Source of the DNA: Agrostemma githago
Taxonomy: Eukaryota; Streptophyta; Magnoliopsida; Caryophyllales; Caryophyllaceae
DNA: 64,000 nt
NCBI GenBank assembly: GCA_958450325.1
Contig: OY288243.1
Coordinates: forward strand, 68,804,606 to 68,868,605
Direction of reading: 5' to 3'
Position numbers and translations under genes: made by a program. The notes under the pieces were generated by a model. It was not told the DNA's origin, ran no database searches, and worked only from the letters and a program-made list of their open reading frames with translations. Position 1 is the stretch's first letter, and every line of letters begins with the position of its first letter. Below are positions 31,001 to 43,180 of this stretch, in pieces.

Positions 31001-33421
31001 TGTAGACACCCACATTTTGACCGCCAGGTGTCTATAGTAGTTCCCGCCAAACACCCGATGATGATAGGACGTAAACGTGCTTTGACAGACTCGGATATGG
31101 GCTTGTAATCATGGACATTTGGTTTAGACATTTTAATGAGTACAAATCTCACAAAACGGACCTCAAATCCAGGCCCAGTGGGTCGTTTCGAGTCAAATAA
31201 CACTAATTTGGGTCGAAACCGTCACCAGGGGTAAAACCGTCTTTTAGCGACCGAGTCAAACCCGGTCAAAGATATTTTTTCCCGAGTCACGAGAGCTGGC
31301 CGTGACACTACACGGTTTGATTCGGACTCAAACACCAAAAAATCAGCCTTCACAAATAATAAACAATTCCGTTTAAGGTAGAATTCGATCTCAAGTAGGA
31401 ATTCTATCCGGGAACCGAAACAAATACCACCCGAGCTCAGATACTCGGCTGAAACAGCCGAGATATCACCCCCAACCAGCCGAGTTTTTGGCTTTCCCAC
31501 CAAGGAACGAGAACTCTATTCCCTCACGAACTCTCGTATTTCCTATCCAAACCGGTGTTTCTTGTCACACAAACAAGACCACCTCGATTCCTATAAATAG
31601 GACCCTCCCTTCAATATCCAAGACACGAACGATACACAGAAGATTAACCATAAATCAGACCAAAAAATACCGAGAAAATCCTAAGTTTTCAGCAGCCAAA
31701 AAACGACATTCGAAGTCCCGACGTAATCCCGAAGTAATTCCAAAAATCCGACGAAACCAATCCCGTCCAAACCGGCCGATCCCACGCCACACACACACTC
31801 CAAACTGACACCTTAACTCACCCACATCATCTCGACGCTCCCGTGTCTAAGCCACCGTCCGACGAGCCTTATACCGAGAACACAAAGCATGTAGGTTGAG
31901 GGTGTAAATCAAACCCGACTCTTCTCTTTTCTCTTCTCTTCTTCTCGTTTTTATGGGTCTTGTCGGTCTCTTTTTCTATTTTTCTAATATCGATATTACT
32001 AAAACTATTTTCCTATATCGAATATTCTTAAAATACGATATCGATTCTATATAATCGAATATCGTATCGAAAAGAATTATATTAAGTTTTCGACGAAATC
32101 GTTACACCTTTTTACAACTCTTCGTTCAAAATCCTTTTTTTTCAACTTTTCGTCCAAAGTTCTTTTTTATTTTTCGTTCAAAAACAAACTTTTTTAAAAA
32201 AACCTTTTCTAAAGTCATTCCGAATATTCGATATCGATTTTATAATCGAGTATCGAATACGACGAATATCGAAAATATAAACCGGGTATAAATTAATCTA
32301 TATTTGTACGCGATTTATAACGATTTTCGACAAAAAAAATAAAAAACGGACAGACTCGCGTGCGAGTCGCGCCCGGTCCAGGCGACTCGCGCCCGAGTCT
32401 GACCCGATTCCATTTTTTTTAGTTTTCGTTCGCTTATTTTTATTATTTTACGAAACGATTTCTAAGTTTACATCTTTTCCAAAACTATTCTAAATATTTG
32501 ATAATCAACTATCGAATATAACGAATATCGAGAATATTAAGTCGAGTACGAATTATGCGATATTAGTACGCGATTTAATCAAAATTTTCCAAAAAAAACG
32601 TTGTCGATTTCAGGCCACCACGCGACCCGCATTGGTCCCGGGCGAGTCGCGCGGCTCTCGGCTGAGACCCATTTTTTTTTTTTTTTTTTTTTCTTTCTCG
32701 AACATCGTTTTTATACAAAACAACGTTTTTAACGATATTTTTCAGATTTCGACTAATTTCTTATTTTCTCGATTTCAATTTCCTATATTATTATTCAATC
32801 GTTACTAACTCGTTTTCTCGTGTTTGTAGCAAATTCTCATATTTTCTTTTTATCGTTTTATTAGACTAAAACGAACTTCACATGCTAAAATAACTTTGAC
32901 GTTATTAGTTTAACATGCATTAAACGACTTAGCAACCCATTTTATTTTTCCTCACATGTCTTAGGAAAATAATCTCTGCATATCATTTCATCGTCGAACT
33001 AACGCGTGTACACCAAAATCGAACGATATCTTAGTAAAGGCCGCTAAGTGCGGGCGGGGTTGGGTGTTCTCGCTGAACTTCCCAACACGTACCCTCACCC
33101 CTTACTCAGAACCATGGTTTCCGGATGTCCGAATCCATTGGCAACGAGAGTCATTCAATATACGATTAACCGCCCAGTCGGCATCGGTATCGATATGCTA
33201 AGGGACGAACCCAATAAACTCTGACATCGGAAATGGGCCAGGCTTTAAGTATGGCCCACTACGACATAGAGTGGGTTCGAATGGTTCCGAATAACCATAA
33301 AATTCGGTGGCGACTCCTACTTCGATTTAAAATTCTATTCGATCCAACTCATATGGAAATTCTATCGCCTCCCCAAAACCCGCGCTTCGCCGCGTCGGGG
33401 TGGACCTATGTCATGTCCACA
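31001..33421 (+). repeat. 3' LTR of Retand-1
   Basis: Near-identical to the 5' LTR. Differences seen: G to T near 31137 (TTTTAATGAG), G to A near 32591 (TTCCAAAAAAAA), A to G near 32901 (TTGACGTTATT), and a T-run of 21 rather than 28. It is followed at once by the AAACT target duplication. Confidence 0.97.
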
Positions 33422-34031
33422 AAACTACACTGTGAAGTCGGGGTATAAGCAGGCTCTTAATCTCCATCTTGAAGAACGCTCCAAGTCTAGTAATTTTAAG
33501 ATATTACCAAAATCGAAGAATTTCTGCAAATCCATGGAAGATAAAATGCCCTCACAAATGGAAAGTTCTTCTATGGAAGATTCTCTTTAACTGCCTCCCT
33601 ATTGGTGCGGCCTTCCTTAAACGTAATATTAACCAGCAACATTGCTGTATTCATTGCAATGCCAATGGCACCGAGATTGTCGAGACTCGTGAACATATCA
33701 TCAGAGACTGCTCGCTTGCCTCAAGATTCTGCCTTGGCGGACCCTTAGGGATCAATTGTGAGCCTGCCAAGTTTATTGATTTAGACTCGTGGATCATTAA
33801 TTGGATTTCCTACCTTAAATCTCAAAGTGATGGAGACTGGCTTCAATGCAAGTTCTTGGGCACTCTTTGGACTTTATGGGTGCAGAAACAACCATGTCTT
33901 CAATGGCTCTCTTATCCCGCTTAATGCTGCCTTGAATGAAATCAACAGCTTCCAGCCTATATCAATTAACTTCAAGGGTTCCACTGATAGCACTGATTCA
34001 CAATTCTACAGCCCTTACCTCATTCTTCAAG

Positions 34032-34348
34032 CACTACTACAAATAAGATTAAAGAGGATGGTTGGATAAGGAACCGTTCTTTAGGTCGACGTCCTATTAA
34101 ATCAAATAGCGCGGTTCCAAGAAGGTCAAACCATCCTATTTAATTGTTTACAAATAGGACGATTGAAGGCAGAACCGTCCTATTACTTTGTTTACAAATA
34201 GAACGGTTATTCTACTGAACCGTCCTTTGTTATCAATTAAATAGGACGGTTTGACCTTCTTGGAACCGCGCTATTTGATTTAATAGGACATCGACCTAAA
34301 TGACGGTTCCTTATCCAACCATCCTCTTTAATCTTATTTGTAGTAGTG
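34032..34348. mobile_element. CACTA-type MITE, 317 bp, TSD AAG
   Basis: It begins CACTACTACAAATAAGATT and ends with the exact inverse AATCTTATTTGTAGTAGTG. The inverted repeats extend nearly 100 bp with few mismatches, so the element is almost a complete foldback. The 3-bp duplication AAG (34029-34031 and 34349-34351) is typical of CACTA elements. There is no coding capacity. Confidence 0.88.
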
Positions 34349-34400
34349 AAGCTGGCAATCTTCTCAACTTGATTGGTTCTAACCCCTGCTGTGAGGCTCT

Positions 34401-34495
34401 CTTTTTTTTTCAACGAAGAGCGCACTTAGTCGCATTACAATATAGGGGAGGGGGGATTCAAACCTGAGACCTATTGTCCCACAGCACCTAGCCTT
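34401..34495 (-). mobile_element. tRNA-derived SINE, copy 1, with 20-bp TSD
   Basis: Read on the minus strand it starts AGGCTAGGTGCTGTGGGACA, has the pol III B-box-like GGTTTGAATCC and ends in an A-run. It is flanked by a perfect 20-bp repeat AACCCCTGCTGTGAGGCTCT (34381-34400 and 34496-34515). Related copies are at 46297 and 47111. At about 95 bp it is very short for a SINE. Confidence 0.8.
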
Positions 34496-35283
34496 AACCC
34501 CTGCTGTGAGGCTCTTTCAATCTGTGTTGATGTCTCCTGGACTTCGGACCTCAAAGCAGCGGGGGGCTGGGTGCTCTCTGACACTAATAACGGTGTCAAC
34601 GACGAAGATTGTTGCATCTTTACCTCCTCCACTCCTCTGATGGCTGAAGCCATTGCTGTCCTCTTTGCGTGCTTCTGGGCCAGAAAACGCAAGATCCTTC
34701 ATCTCACTATTGCTAGTGACTGCCTTGTTCTTGTTGAGGCTTTGAGCGCGCTTTTGGACTACAAAAATGAACTAAGGGGAGTCCTTGAAGACATTCTTCA
34801 GACTATTGCTTATTTTCATTGTATCTCCTTTAAGTATATTCCTAGAACTCTCAATAAATGTGCACACGGACTAGCCATTTCTGCACGTAAAATTGTTAAG
34901 ACTCGTTTTACATACTGGCAAAAAAAAACTTTTAAGCATGCATGTTCTTTTATTTATTTATTTTCAGCTCATTTTTCAATCATGTTCATCACATTCAGCT
35001 TGCTTAATTAATTTCGTATGGTTTCTGTCAATTCAGCTTATATACTTCATTTAATCCCATCAAGTTCGGTTAAGTTGTGTTTCGTCCATATCATTTAAAT
35101 TCAGTTTAGTCACTTTCCATTCGGAAAGAACAAGGCCTAATATCTTTTGTAGTAGAGTCGATCATGTGTTCGACACATTTGCCGCTCCCACCTAGCCTGC
35201 TATTTAAGTAGATTTGGTTATAAAAATATATTAAAATTATGGGTAATAGACAATAAAAATTGGCCTGTTAAAATTAAGGGTTA

Positions 35284-35373
35284 CTCCCTCCACATTTTAT
35301 TGTTCATCCCCTTTCATTAAAATATCCCTTCATATATTAAAGAAAGAGGAGGAACAATATAATATAGAGGGAA
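35284..35373. mobile_element. Stowaway-like MITE, ~90 bp
   Basis: CTCCCTCCACATTTTATTGTTC on the left pairs imperfectly with GGAACAATATAATATAGAGGGA on the right. The flanks are TA. Confidence 0.6.
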
Positions 35374-35599
35374 TATTTTATAGGAATAATCCAAACTATT
35401 ACCCTCTTTTTAAAATAATCCTTACTTTACCAAATCTAAAAAATAAACACAACTTTGGATAGACTCTTCTCAAAATGAACTTCATTTTTTTACCTGTTGT
35501 ATCAGGTAGTGGATAACGTGGAGGCGGTAGAGCTGAATTTGATGTGTCGTTGAGTTGGCTAATCCCCTGACATTAATCCCCAATCCTACATAAATCATT

Positions 35600-36463
35600 T
35601 TATTATACTTTATTATACTTGTTGAGGACTATGTGAAGAAGTTCACATTGCTCTTGTTGAAGGTAAGCGATATGTCTGAAAGCTTAACTTTATTATACTT
35701 CATGGATGGGTTGCAACGATGGGTCGAACAAGAGTTGAAGAGGCGCAACGTCAAGACCTTAAATGGGGCAATATCAGAGGAGGCTTAGTCCTTATACGAG
35801 TTGTGGAGTTTTATAAAGAGGGATAAATACGTCGGGTGACAAAAATGGTAATGGGACAATCTACAATCGAGGGCTCATAGAGAAGAGAAGAGCAAAGAGG
35901 GGCCAAGGTCCAACTCGGGAGGGCGCGAAAAGAGTTGCTTCTTGTGCGAGGGGTTGCACATGGTACGAGTTTGCCAGCAGCGACAAAATCTTAACCCTTT
36001 AGTGTTACAATTCAGAGAGGAGTCAAGGGAGGCCCAAGAGGGAGCGCGTTACATGGTCGAAGTAGAACCATCGAGTCGTCAAGGTGATGAGACTTCTCAA
36101 TGCTACGGGGGTCGTGGAAGATAAGTCGAAGGAGGAGGCAACCACGACAAAACAAGAGGCGGATATCAAGTGCAAAGGACACTTGTTGACCATCAATGGG
36201 GAGGTGGATGATGTCCGTACAAGGGTGTTGATCAACTCGGGTTCAGCACATAATTACATACGTAGCCTTAAGGGTGGCTAGGGACACGTGCATTCGTTAC
36301 ACCAAAACATGGGGTAAGTTGAAAGCGATGAATTCTTCTGCAACGCTAATTTAATTTCGAGGTGGCCTACGGGGTCCCGATCCGCTTGGGAAAGTGGAAA
36401 GGAAAGGCCAAATTCATGGTGGTTGACATGGATGACGAGGTTGTTGTGCTTGTACTAGAATAA
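35600..36463 (+). pseudogene. Ty3/gypsy gag-protease remnant
   Basis: Three segments in order. A gag segment (VKKFTLLLLKVSDMSESLT, LYFMDGLQRWVEQELKRRNV, about 35625-35780). A protease-like segment, KCKGHLLTINGEVDDVRTRV, followed by LINSGSAHNYI (about 36168-36260), where LINSGS replaces LVDTGA. Then VAYGVPIRLGKWKGKAKF with MVVDMDDEVVVL (about 36364-36450). Frameshifts separate them, and no LTR, RT or integrase follows. It is unrelated to the Retand copies. Confidence 0.8.
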
Positions 36464-37382
36464 TCTGAGGACTTTTGTACATTGTAGAAGGTTATAGGTC
36501 ATCAAGTAAATAAGTAGTCTTGCTAGAAGTGTCCAAAAGGCTCTCAAGGGTTCTAGGATCCGCAAGGTTACAGAGAGTTCCTTGGAGTTCTATATACAGG
36601 GGATGATTTCATTTGCCATCATTCAACAATCCACACACACAAATCCTCTCATTTGACCTTTCCTTTGTAAGCTTTTCTTAGTGGAGTAATCTTCCCCTAT
36701 CTCGTTGTTAAAAATCATGCAAGTATTGCACTTTTGAGTAGTGTCATAAGTATCATTTTGTTTTAGAGAGACTAAATGATTAATTTTTGGTTGTCTCTTT
36801 GTAAGATTAAGTTACATTTTTTTCCTCGATGGATGAATAAATATAAGATATCACTTGTAAAAAAAATTCACGTTTGACTACAATCATCCTATTATGTTAT
36901 AACAAGCTAATACCAGACTTAAGTATTTTTTTTAAAAAAAGTTTAGAAACATTATTATACTATATACTATTATCAAATAAAAAAACTCTTTATAAATGAT
37001 AAATCTATTTAAACTTTATAGTTATAAACCGAAAGATGTATACTAGCATTGTATAAAATTAAATATTGAATGGAGTTGATAATTTGATATGCATGATTAC
37101 TTAATTAATTGGGTGACAATTTAGCTACAAGCCTACAATCATGATGAATACTGGTAATAACCATTTCCCTCTAGCTAGCTAGTGCTATCACATACTACAT
37201 ACTACTTCCACTTCACCTACATCTTATTATTCTATTAGTTGTGACTTAGCTTGTGAGTTATGGCACGTATAGTAGTTGAGAAAATCATAAAATACAAATG
37301 TGTATGAGAGGTGTTCACAAAAACTCCCTATCATTGGAGGGACTCTTTCATATCATGTTCCTTGTTGTCCCACTTTCCTAGC
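36464..37382. other. AT-rich intergenic region upstream of profilin
   Basis: No gene or intact element recognised. The left third (36470-36750) has a TATATACAGG word and a leader-like segment that could be an old LTR fragment, unconfirmed. The rest is AT-rich promoter-side sequence. Confidence 0.4.
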
Positions 37383-37390
37383 TATATAAT
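37383..37390 (+). promoter_or_regulatory. TATA box of profilin gene
   Basis: TATATAAT, 159 bp upstream of the ATG, followed by a pyrimidine-rich leader (TCTCTTCCTTCTTTC). The predicted 5' UTR is roughly 125 nt. Confidence 0.6.
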
Positions 37391-37541
37391 TGACTTCTGA
37401 TCTCTTCCTTCTTTCTTTGAACATATTTGCTTCATTCATCAACATATATAATCAAACTTGAAGCTCATATTTGCTCCATTATCATAATCAAACTTGTGGA
37501 AAGAGGTAAGTTTGGACGACGCACGCACGAAACAAATTAAA

Positions 37542-40500
37542 ATGTCGTGGCAAACGTACGTAGACGAGCGCTTGATGGCCGGCATTGACGGCCCTCATCA
37601 CCACCTCACGGCCGCCGCTATTCTTGGTCACGATGGTAGCGTTCGGGCTGAGAGCCTTGCCTTTCCTACGGTTTCTCTTCTTTCATATATACTCTTACTA
37701 CTCTTCACCCTAGCTAATATAAATGTACTCTATGTCCTCAAACTCCTTACTTTTTATATATGACCCAACAAATCTTCATCATTTTTAGACAAATGTATTT
37801 ATATATTTTAAGAGAGATCAAGTGTTCAAAATAAGGAGTTGATTTGATAAATAAATTATTATCTTAAAGGTATATATATACCAAACTAGTTGAAGGTATA
37901 TATGTCATATGTAGTATACATTAAAGTTATTGAGAAATTAAGGGTCCGTTTGAATAGAGGAAAATGGAGGGGAAAAAAGGGGAGGGAAAATGAGAAAGCA
38001 AGTTATTTTGTTTGATTAAAAAAATGGGGTGAAAGGATTTGGAGGGTAGGGAAATTGATCCCCATTTCCCTCCTCTAGACAAATCATTTACCGAGCTAAA
38101 GAGACAAGATTTAGAAGGAAAATTCCACATCTCCCCTTTTCTTTCCTTTCCCCTCCCTTCCTTCTCCCTCTCACTTTCTTATTCGAACACACACTAAAAG
38201 ATAAAGGCGAAGGGAGTGACTGTTTGGAATGAAGAGGGAAGAGTCGACAGTGGAACTGGTAAAACTGTAGGTGAGAAGATATGTTCATAGTTCGGTGTAC
38301 CAAGCTCGGGCCGAAAAGTTTGTTTTAGGTCGTAGATAGCTTCAGTGAGTTTACATGTGACATGGTTTGGCCGGTGGGTCAATGAATTCGGGTGGTTGTT
38401 GCATATAAATAGTATTAGTGAGCGAGGGTTCCTTGGAGGAAGACATTATTGTTATGTTGAATTAGTGAATGTTTTACTTGGTGGTGATGGCGAGGGCGAA
38501 AAGTAGGCAGGCTATAATGGGTCTTACAACTGGGCTAAAGTTTTCGGAGTAGTCAATACATGGTCGTTTATTGTAAACTTTGGCTACAAGATGTCCTCAT
38601 GTTATCTCACTAATTTTCTGTCAGTTGACAGTGTAAAACTATCTAATTGATAAATTGCGGCACTTCCTTACAACTAATTTGATAGTTAACGATTCATGAT
38701 AGTATTTTACATGTTTCATCCATATTTCTTAAAGCTTTTACTCCGATATGCATATAAAATAAAATAAAAATACCAATTTAAATTATCCTTTAAATTATGG
38801 GTAACAATACTTACTTTTTTCTTGACATTGATAATGATTAATATTCTCTCCATTTCATTGAAAGGTTCCACCTGAAAAGGGGCACATTTTTTAAGGACAA
38901 TAATAAAATATTTAAAAGTAGAGAGAGGGTAACATAGGTGGGTCATTTATGTAAGAGAGAAAAGTAATATCAAAAAAGAAAGTAATAGAAGCTTTCAAAG
39001 AAATTTACGAAAAAGGAAAAGTGAAAACTTTCAATTGAAACAGAGGGAGTATATAACATATTCATTAATGAGATGCTAAAAAAGATACAAAGATATGCAT
39101 TGGTATACTGTACGGAGTATTTTATAATCTAACATGCATTTGTATGTCCCCTTTTTAAATAAGTTTAGAAATTGTCTAATATTTAAAACAAACAACAGTA
39201 TGATGAACATATTAGACACTAGCTAGCTAGTACAACTACCATCCTAATATTTAAGTAAAAATTAACGTGGATGTAATGGATAAGATGATTTAATTTGAGC
39301 ATCTCATTGGACACAGTTGGAGGCAGAAGAGATAGAAGAAATAATGAAGGAATTGGATGGACCTGGTCATTTGGAACACGCTGGTCTGTTCATCGGAGGA
39401 AACAAGTATCTGGTTATTCAGGGGGAGCCTCAAGTAATTCGTGCTGCTAAGGTATGTATTCAAAGTTTCACTAACAAATTAAATACAAGTACTGTAATAT
39501 TCTTTCATTTATAGGACGGCCTAATGTGTTTTGTGTTAAATTTTCAATTATTATCCCATAACAGAAGATTTCGAAAAAGAGTTTTCATAAAGTTAAATCT
39601 TTACCTGGTAATGAAACATGAACATGGACCATAGACTATGAAGAAAGATTTATCAATATTGTTTTTTTTTTTCCGTTTTAATGCATTTTTATCAAACTAT
39701 TTCTCATTTTTAACATCTTTCTAAAACCATCTCTCCTTAATGGGTCCGTGTCTTCTTTATTTATTTAAGTTACACAACCGCTACTTTAAGTACACAAATT
39801 CTTGTTTGTGACGAATATATCCGTCACAAACATGTGACGGGTCAAGTAGTACATATATGACAAAAAGATATAGTGCATAGAAAAGAGAAAATGGATGTGA
39901 TTACTTTATTAAGTAGGTAATACCTGACCCGTCATACCCTTATGACGGATATATTCGTCACAAGGGAGACTTGCCTCTTTAAGTAGAGGTTCCCCTCAAT
40001 GACATAAATAAATATATGTGCACAAAACAAAAAGACTGGTCGGGCTGGCTTAAGCTCAATGTGGATGCCGCGATCTTGGGGCCGGGGGAGGTGGGGCTCG
40101 GGTTCATTTGCCGTAATGAGGAGGGAGCAATCGTTAGGATCGGAAGTAGGAGGGTGAAGGCGGGATGGAGTGTCGACATTGCTGAAGCATGTGCTGCTAT
40201 TTTTGGTCTTCAATCTATGAAGGAGGTGTATGAGGGACCTATTGTTTTGGAAAGCGACTCGTTGTCTCTGGTTTCGGCGATCAATTCCGGGAGAATGCTC
40301 CGTTGCCCTTTGGGGCTTTGTGATGATTTTATTTTAAAACTTTTGAGGCATAATAGTCTTTATGTGTGTCGGCATGTCAAGCGAGGTGGCAACACGGTTG
40401 CCCATTGTCTGGCGCGTCATTGCTCGGTTGCTCCACAGTGGGTACCGTATTTGTATGGGATTCGGCTTTTTCGCAGATTTTTTCGAACCTGGCGGCTTTT

Positions 40501-43134
40501 GACTTAATATAATCTCCACCTTGTTTGTTTTCAAAAAAAAAAAAAAAAAAGGACTAATACCTGCCATTATTTCAACTAGCGGCTCCCCCAAATAGCACAT
40601 GATAACATGTTTACAAACTGAGCCGACTCCCCTGAATAGCACATATCAGTAGACTCCGTTTAATTCTTTTCTACTCCCTACCCCCAATATGATTTTCCCA
40701 CTTTCCTAATCAGGGCCGGTCCTGGGCATAGTCTGGAGGGGCGACGGCCCAGGGCCCAAGCTAAAGAGGGGCCCAAAAGTCTGACTCTCTGTTGTGTAAT
40801 GTACAAATTGAGTGTAATATGTATCAGTTGCTTTCCTTTGGTAAGGTGGTAATGGAGGCCCCTTTCATGGAAGAGGTCATGGGTTCAATTCTTGATCCAT
40901 GCACAAGCTTTAATATTTATTTTATGTTCATTTATTCTTAATTTTTTACAATTCCTTTTTGGTTTTGCTTTTAAAATTGCCTATATTATTTTAATTTTTT
41001 TTTTCAAAAATGTCTAACAGAATGTTTTTAATAGTCATGTGTAGAGTATAAAAGAATAAAAAAAAATTATATGAATCTTTAACATAGAAATTGTTTCAGT
41101 TATAAAATTTGTCGATGGTTTAATTTGTTAACTTTATAAAGAACATCTTTAAAAAAAATAATGAACATTGCTACAAATATTTTATCCATACTAGTGACTA
41201 TGTTTTTGTTTTTGGTTTTACCAGGATTTTGTTTATAGTTTTGTTTAGTACTTCGTAATTTTTAATGCAATATTTACGATATGTAAATTTGAAAGAGTGT
41301 AGATAGGTATAGTAATATTTATGAATTGTACTATATAGTACACATGAAATCTAACATATTGTAAACAACTTCAAATTAGTACAACGCCTCGAAATAATAA
41401 CTACTGCATGACCTCCAAATACCAATTGATCACGGTCCAGTTTGGCTTATTCATGAAATATTGTCACTACTATGCTAGAATTGTATTATTATATGAAATT
41501 AATACCACTTTGTTATTGATAAATTTGTTCTTAAGTAAACATGTAATTAATAAAAATTTATGTCTCCAAATGAACACAAATTAAAGCATTAACATGGTAT
41601 GGTATATATGTAATTAGATAAACAATCGATCATGACTATATTTCGAGAGCCCAATTACAATATTTTGCCTAGGGCCTCCGAAAGTTCAGGACCGGCCCTG
41701 TTCCTAATAAGAAAACACCACTATGATTTTCCCACTTCAAAAGTTTCCTTATTCATCCAATTTACTTTCTTTCTATTGATTATTTTTTGTGATTTGACCT
41801 CTTGAACCCCACCAAACAATTTACCACCATTCATTATCGATTTCTTAATCAATGTGTCATTTACAAGTGGGAACAGGGGGAGGGAGTATATGATTACTTT
41901 ATGCATGTACATTTATGTTGCTCGTTTTTTTGTCTACAATATCTTTAGTTATAAACTTTCTCTGTTCACTATCTTTTACCTCATTTCATTAAAATACCCA
42001 TCACAAATAATGATAAAATGAGACAAAAAATTATGAACGGAGGGAATATATTACTAAGGTCCTGTTCTCCTGAACTTGTATTCAGACAGTTTCAGTTCAG
42101 TTCAAACACTTTCAGTTCAGTTCAGACATATTCAGTTCAGTTCAGTTCAGACACATTCAGTTCAGTTCAGTTCAATTCAGACACATTCAGTTCAGTTCAG
42201 ACACATTAATAATAATAATATTATTATTACTACTATTAAGTATAATAATAGTAATAATAATAATATTATTATTATTAATACTCACTCCGTAATATAATAA
42301 TATTACTATTATTAAATTATAATTAATAATTAATAATAATAATAATAATAATATTAGTATTATTATTATTAATACTTACTCCGTCATATTTATAATAATA
42401 TTAATATTATTATTATTAATTATTATTATTAATTAATTATTTAATTAATTTTATTATTATTATTATTATCGTTATTATAATTATTAATAATAATAATATT
42501 AATAATACTTCACATTTATAATAATATTAATATTATTAAATATTAATAATAATAATAATAATATTGTTATTATTATTAATTATTAATTATTGTTAATAAT
42601 TAATATTAATTTTAATATTAATATTATTTTTCTTATTCTTATTATTAATATTAATATTATTATTATTATTATTATAATTAATAATAATAATAATAATAAT
42701 ACTTAGTATTTATAATAATATTAATATTAATATTAATATTAATTATAATATTAATATTAATATTAATATTATTATTATTATAAATTAATTAATTAATTTT
42801 ATTATTATTATTATTATTATTATACTCCCTCCGTCCCACTAAGATTGTCCCGTATTCCTTTTTGGGTAGGTTCTTAAAGATTGTCTCATTTCTCAACTTT
42901 CCTTTTTAGTCTATCTCTTTTTACAACTTTGTCCCTACTAAGTTAAAGTATTTACCATTTTGCCATTCCACTAACTCACACCACCTCACCCAACATTATG
43001 ACTCACCCTATAAAAGGGGTCATCATTACCTATATACTCATTCATCACACCATTTCCTTAATTTGTGAGCTAAAGTTCATGGGACAATCTTTCTGGGACG
43101 GAGGGAGTAATTAATAATATTATTATTATTAATA

Positions 43135-43180
<46 letters not shown>

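Larger units (their letters stand above)
18443..33421 (+). mobile_element. Retand-1: complete Tat-lineage Ty3/gypsy retrotransposon, TSD AAACT
   Basis: The 5' LTR is 18443-20870 (2428 bp) and the 3' LTR 31001-33421 (2421 bp). They differ by three substitutions I can find by eye and a shorter T-run in the 3' copy. The target duplication AAACT is exact (18438-18442 and 33422-33426). The PBS follows the 5' LTR at 20874, and a purine-rich GAGTGGGGGCTC precedes the 3' LTR. A ~1.07-kb leader (20871-21939) comes before an uninterrupted gag-pol ORF. After pol comes a spliced antisense gene (28582-30332). There is no ORF before gag as in Ogre and no chromodomain, so Retand fits best. It interrupts the LINE remnant. 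It is probably recent and has all parts needed for mobility. Confidence 0.96.
33427..35011 (+). pseudogene. L1-type LINE ORF2 remnant, part 2 (zinc-binding and RNase H)
   Basis: Continues the frame broken by Retand-1. YTVKSGYKQAL is followed by the zf-RVT domain: KCPHKWKVLLWKILFNCLP, then Cys/His residues HCCIHCNA and ETREHIIRDC. The RNase H domain at about 34530-34900 (VDVSWTSDLKAAGGWVL, PLMAEAIAVLFACFWA, IASDCLVLVEAL, FKYIPRTLNKCAHGLAI) retains catalytic-type Asp/Glu positions. It is interrupted by a CACTA MITE (34032-34348) and a SINE (34401-34495), with frame breaks between segments. The 3' end is near 34990 and has no clear poly(A). Dead copy. Confidence 0.85.

Noticed and set aside
42018..42297. 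Repeat protein of SSVQFSSVQ type
   Set aside because: Pure translation of TTCAGTTCAG tandem DNA repeats inside a transposon; no start context or homologue.
42825..43107. Possible CRISPR-like or satellite array in the TAA region
   Set aside because: This is a eukaryotic genome, and the repeats are microsatellite plus a Stowaway MITE, without regular spacers.
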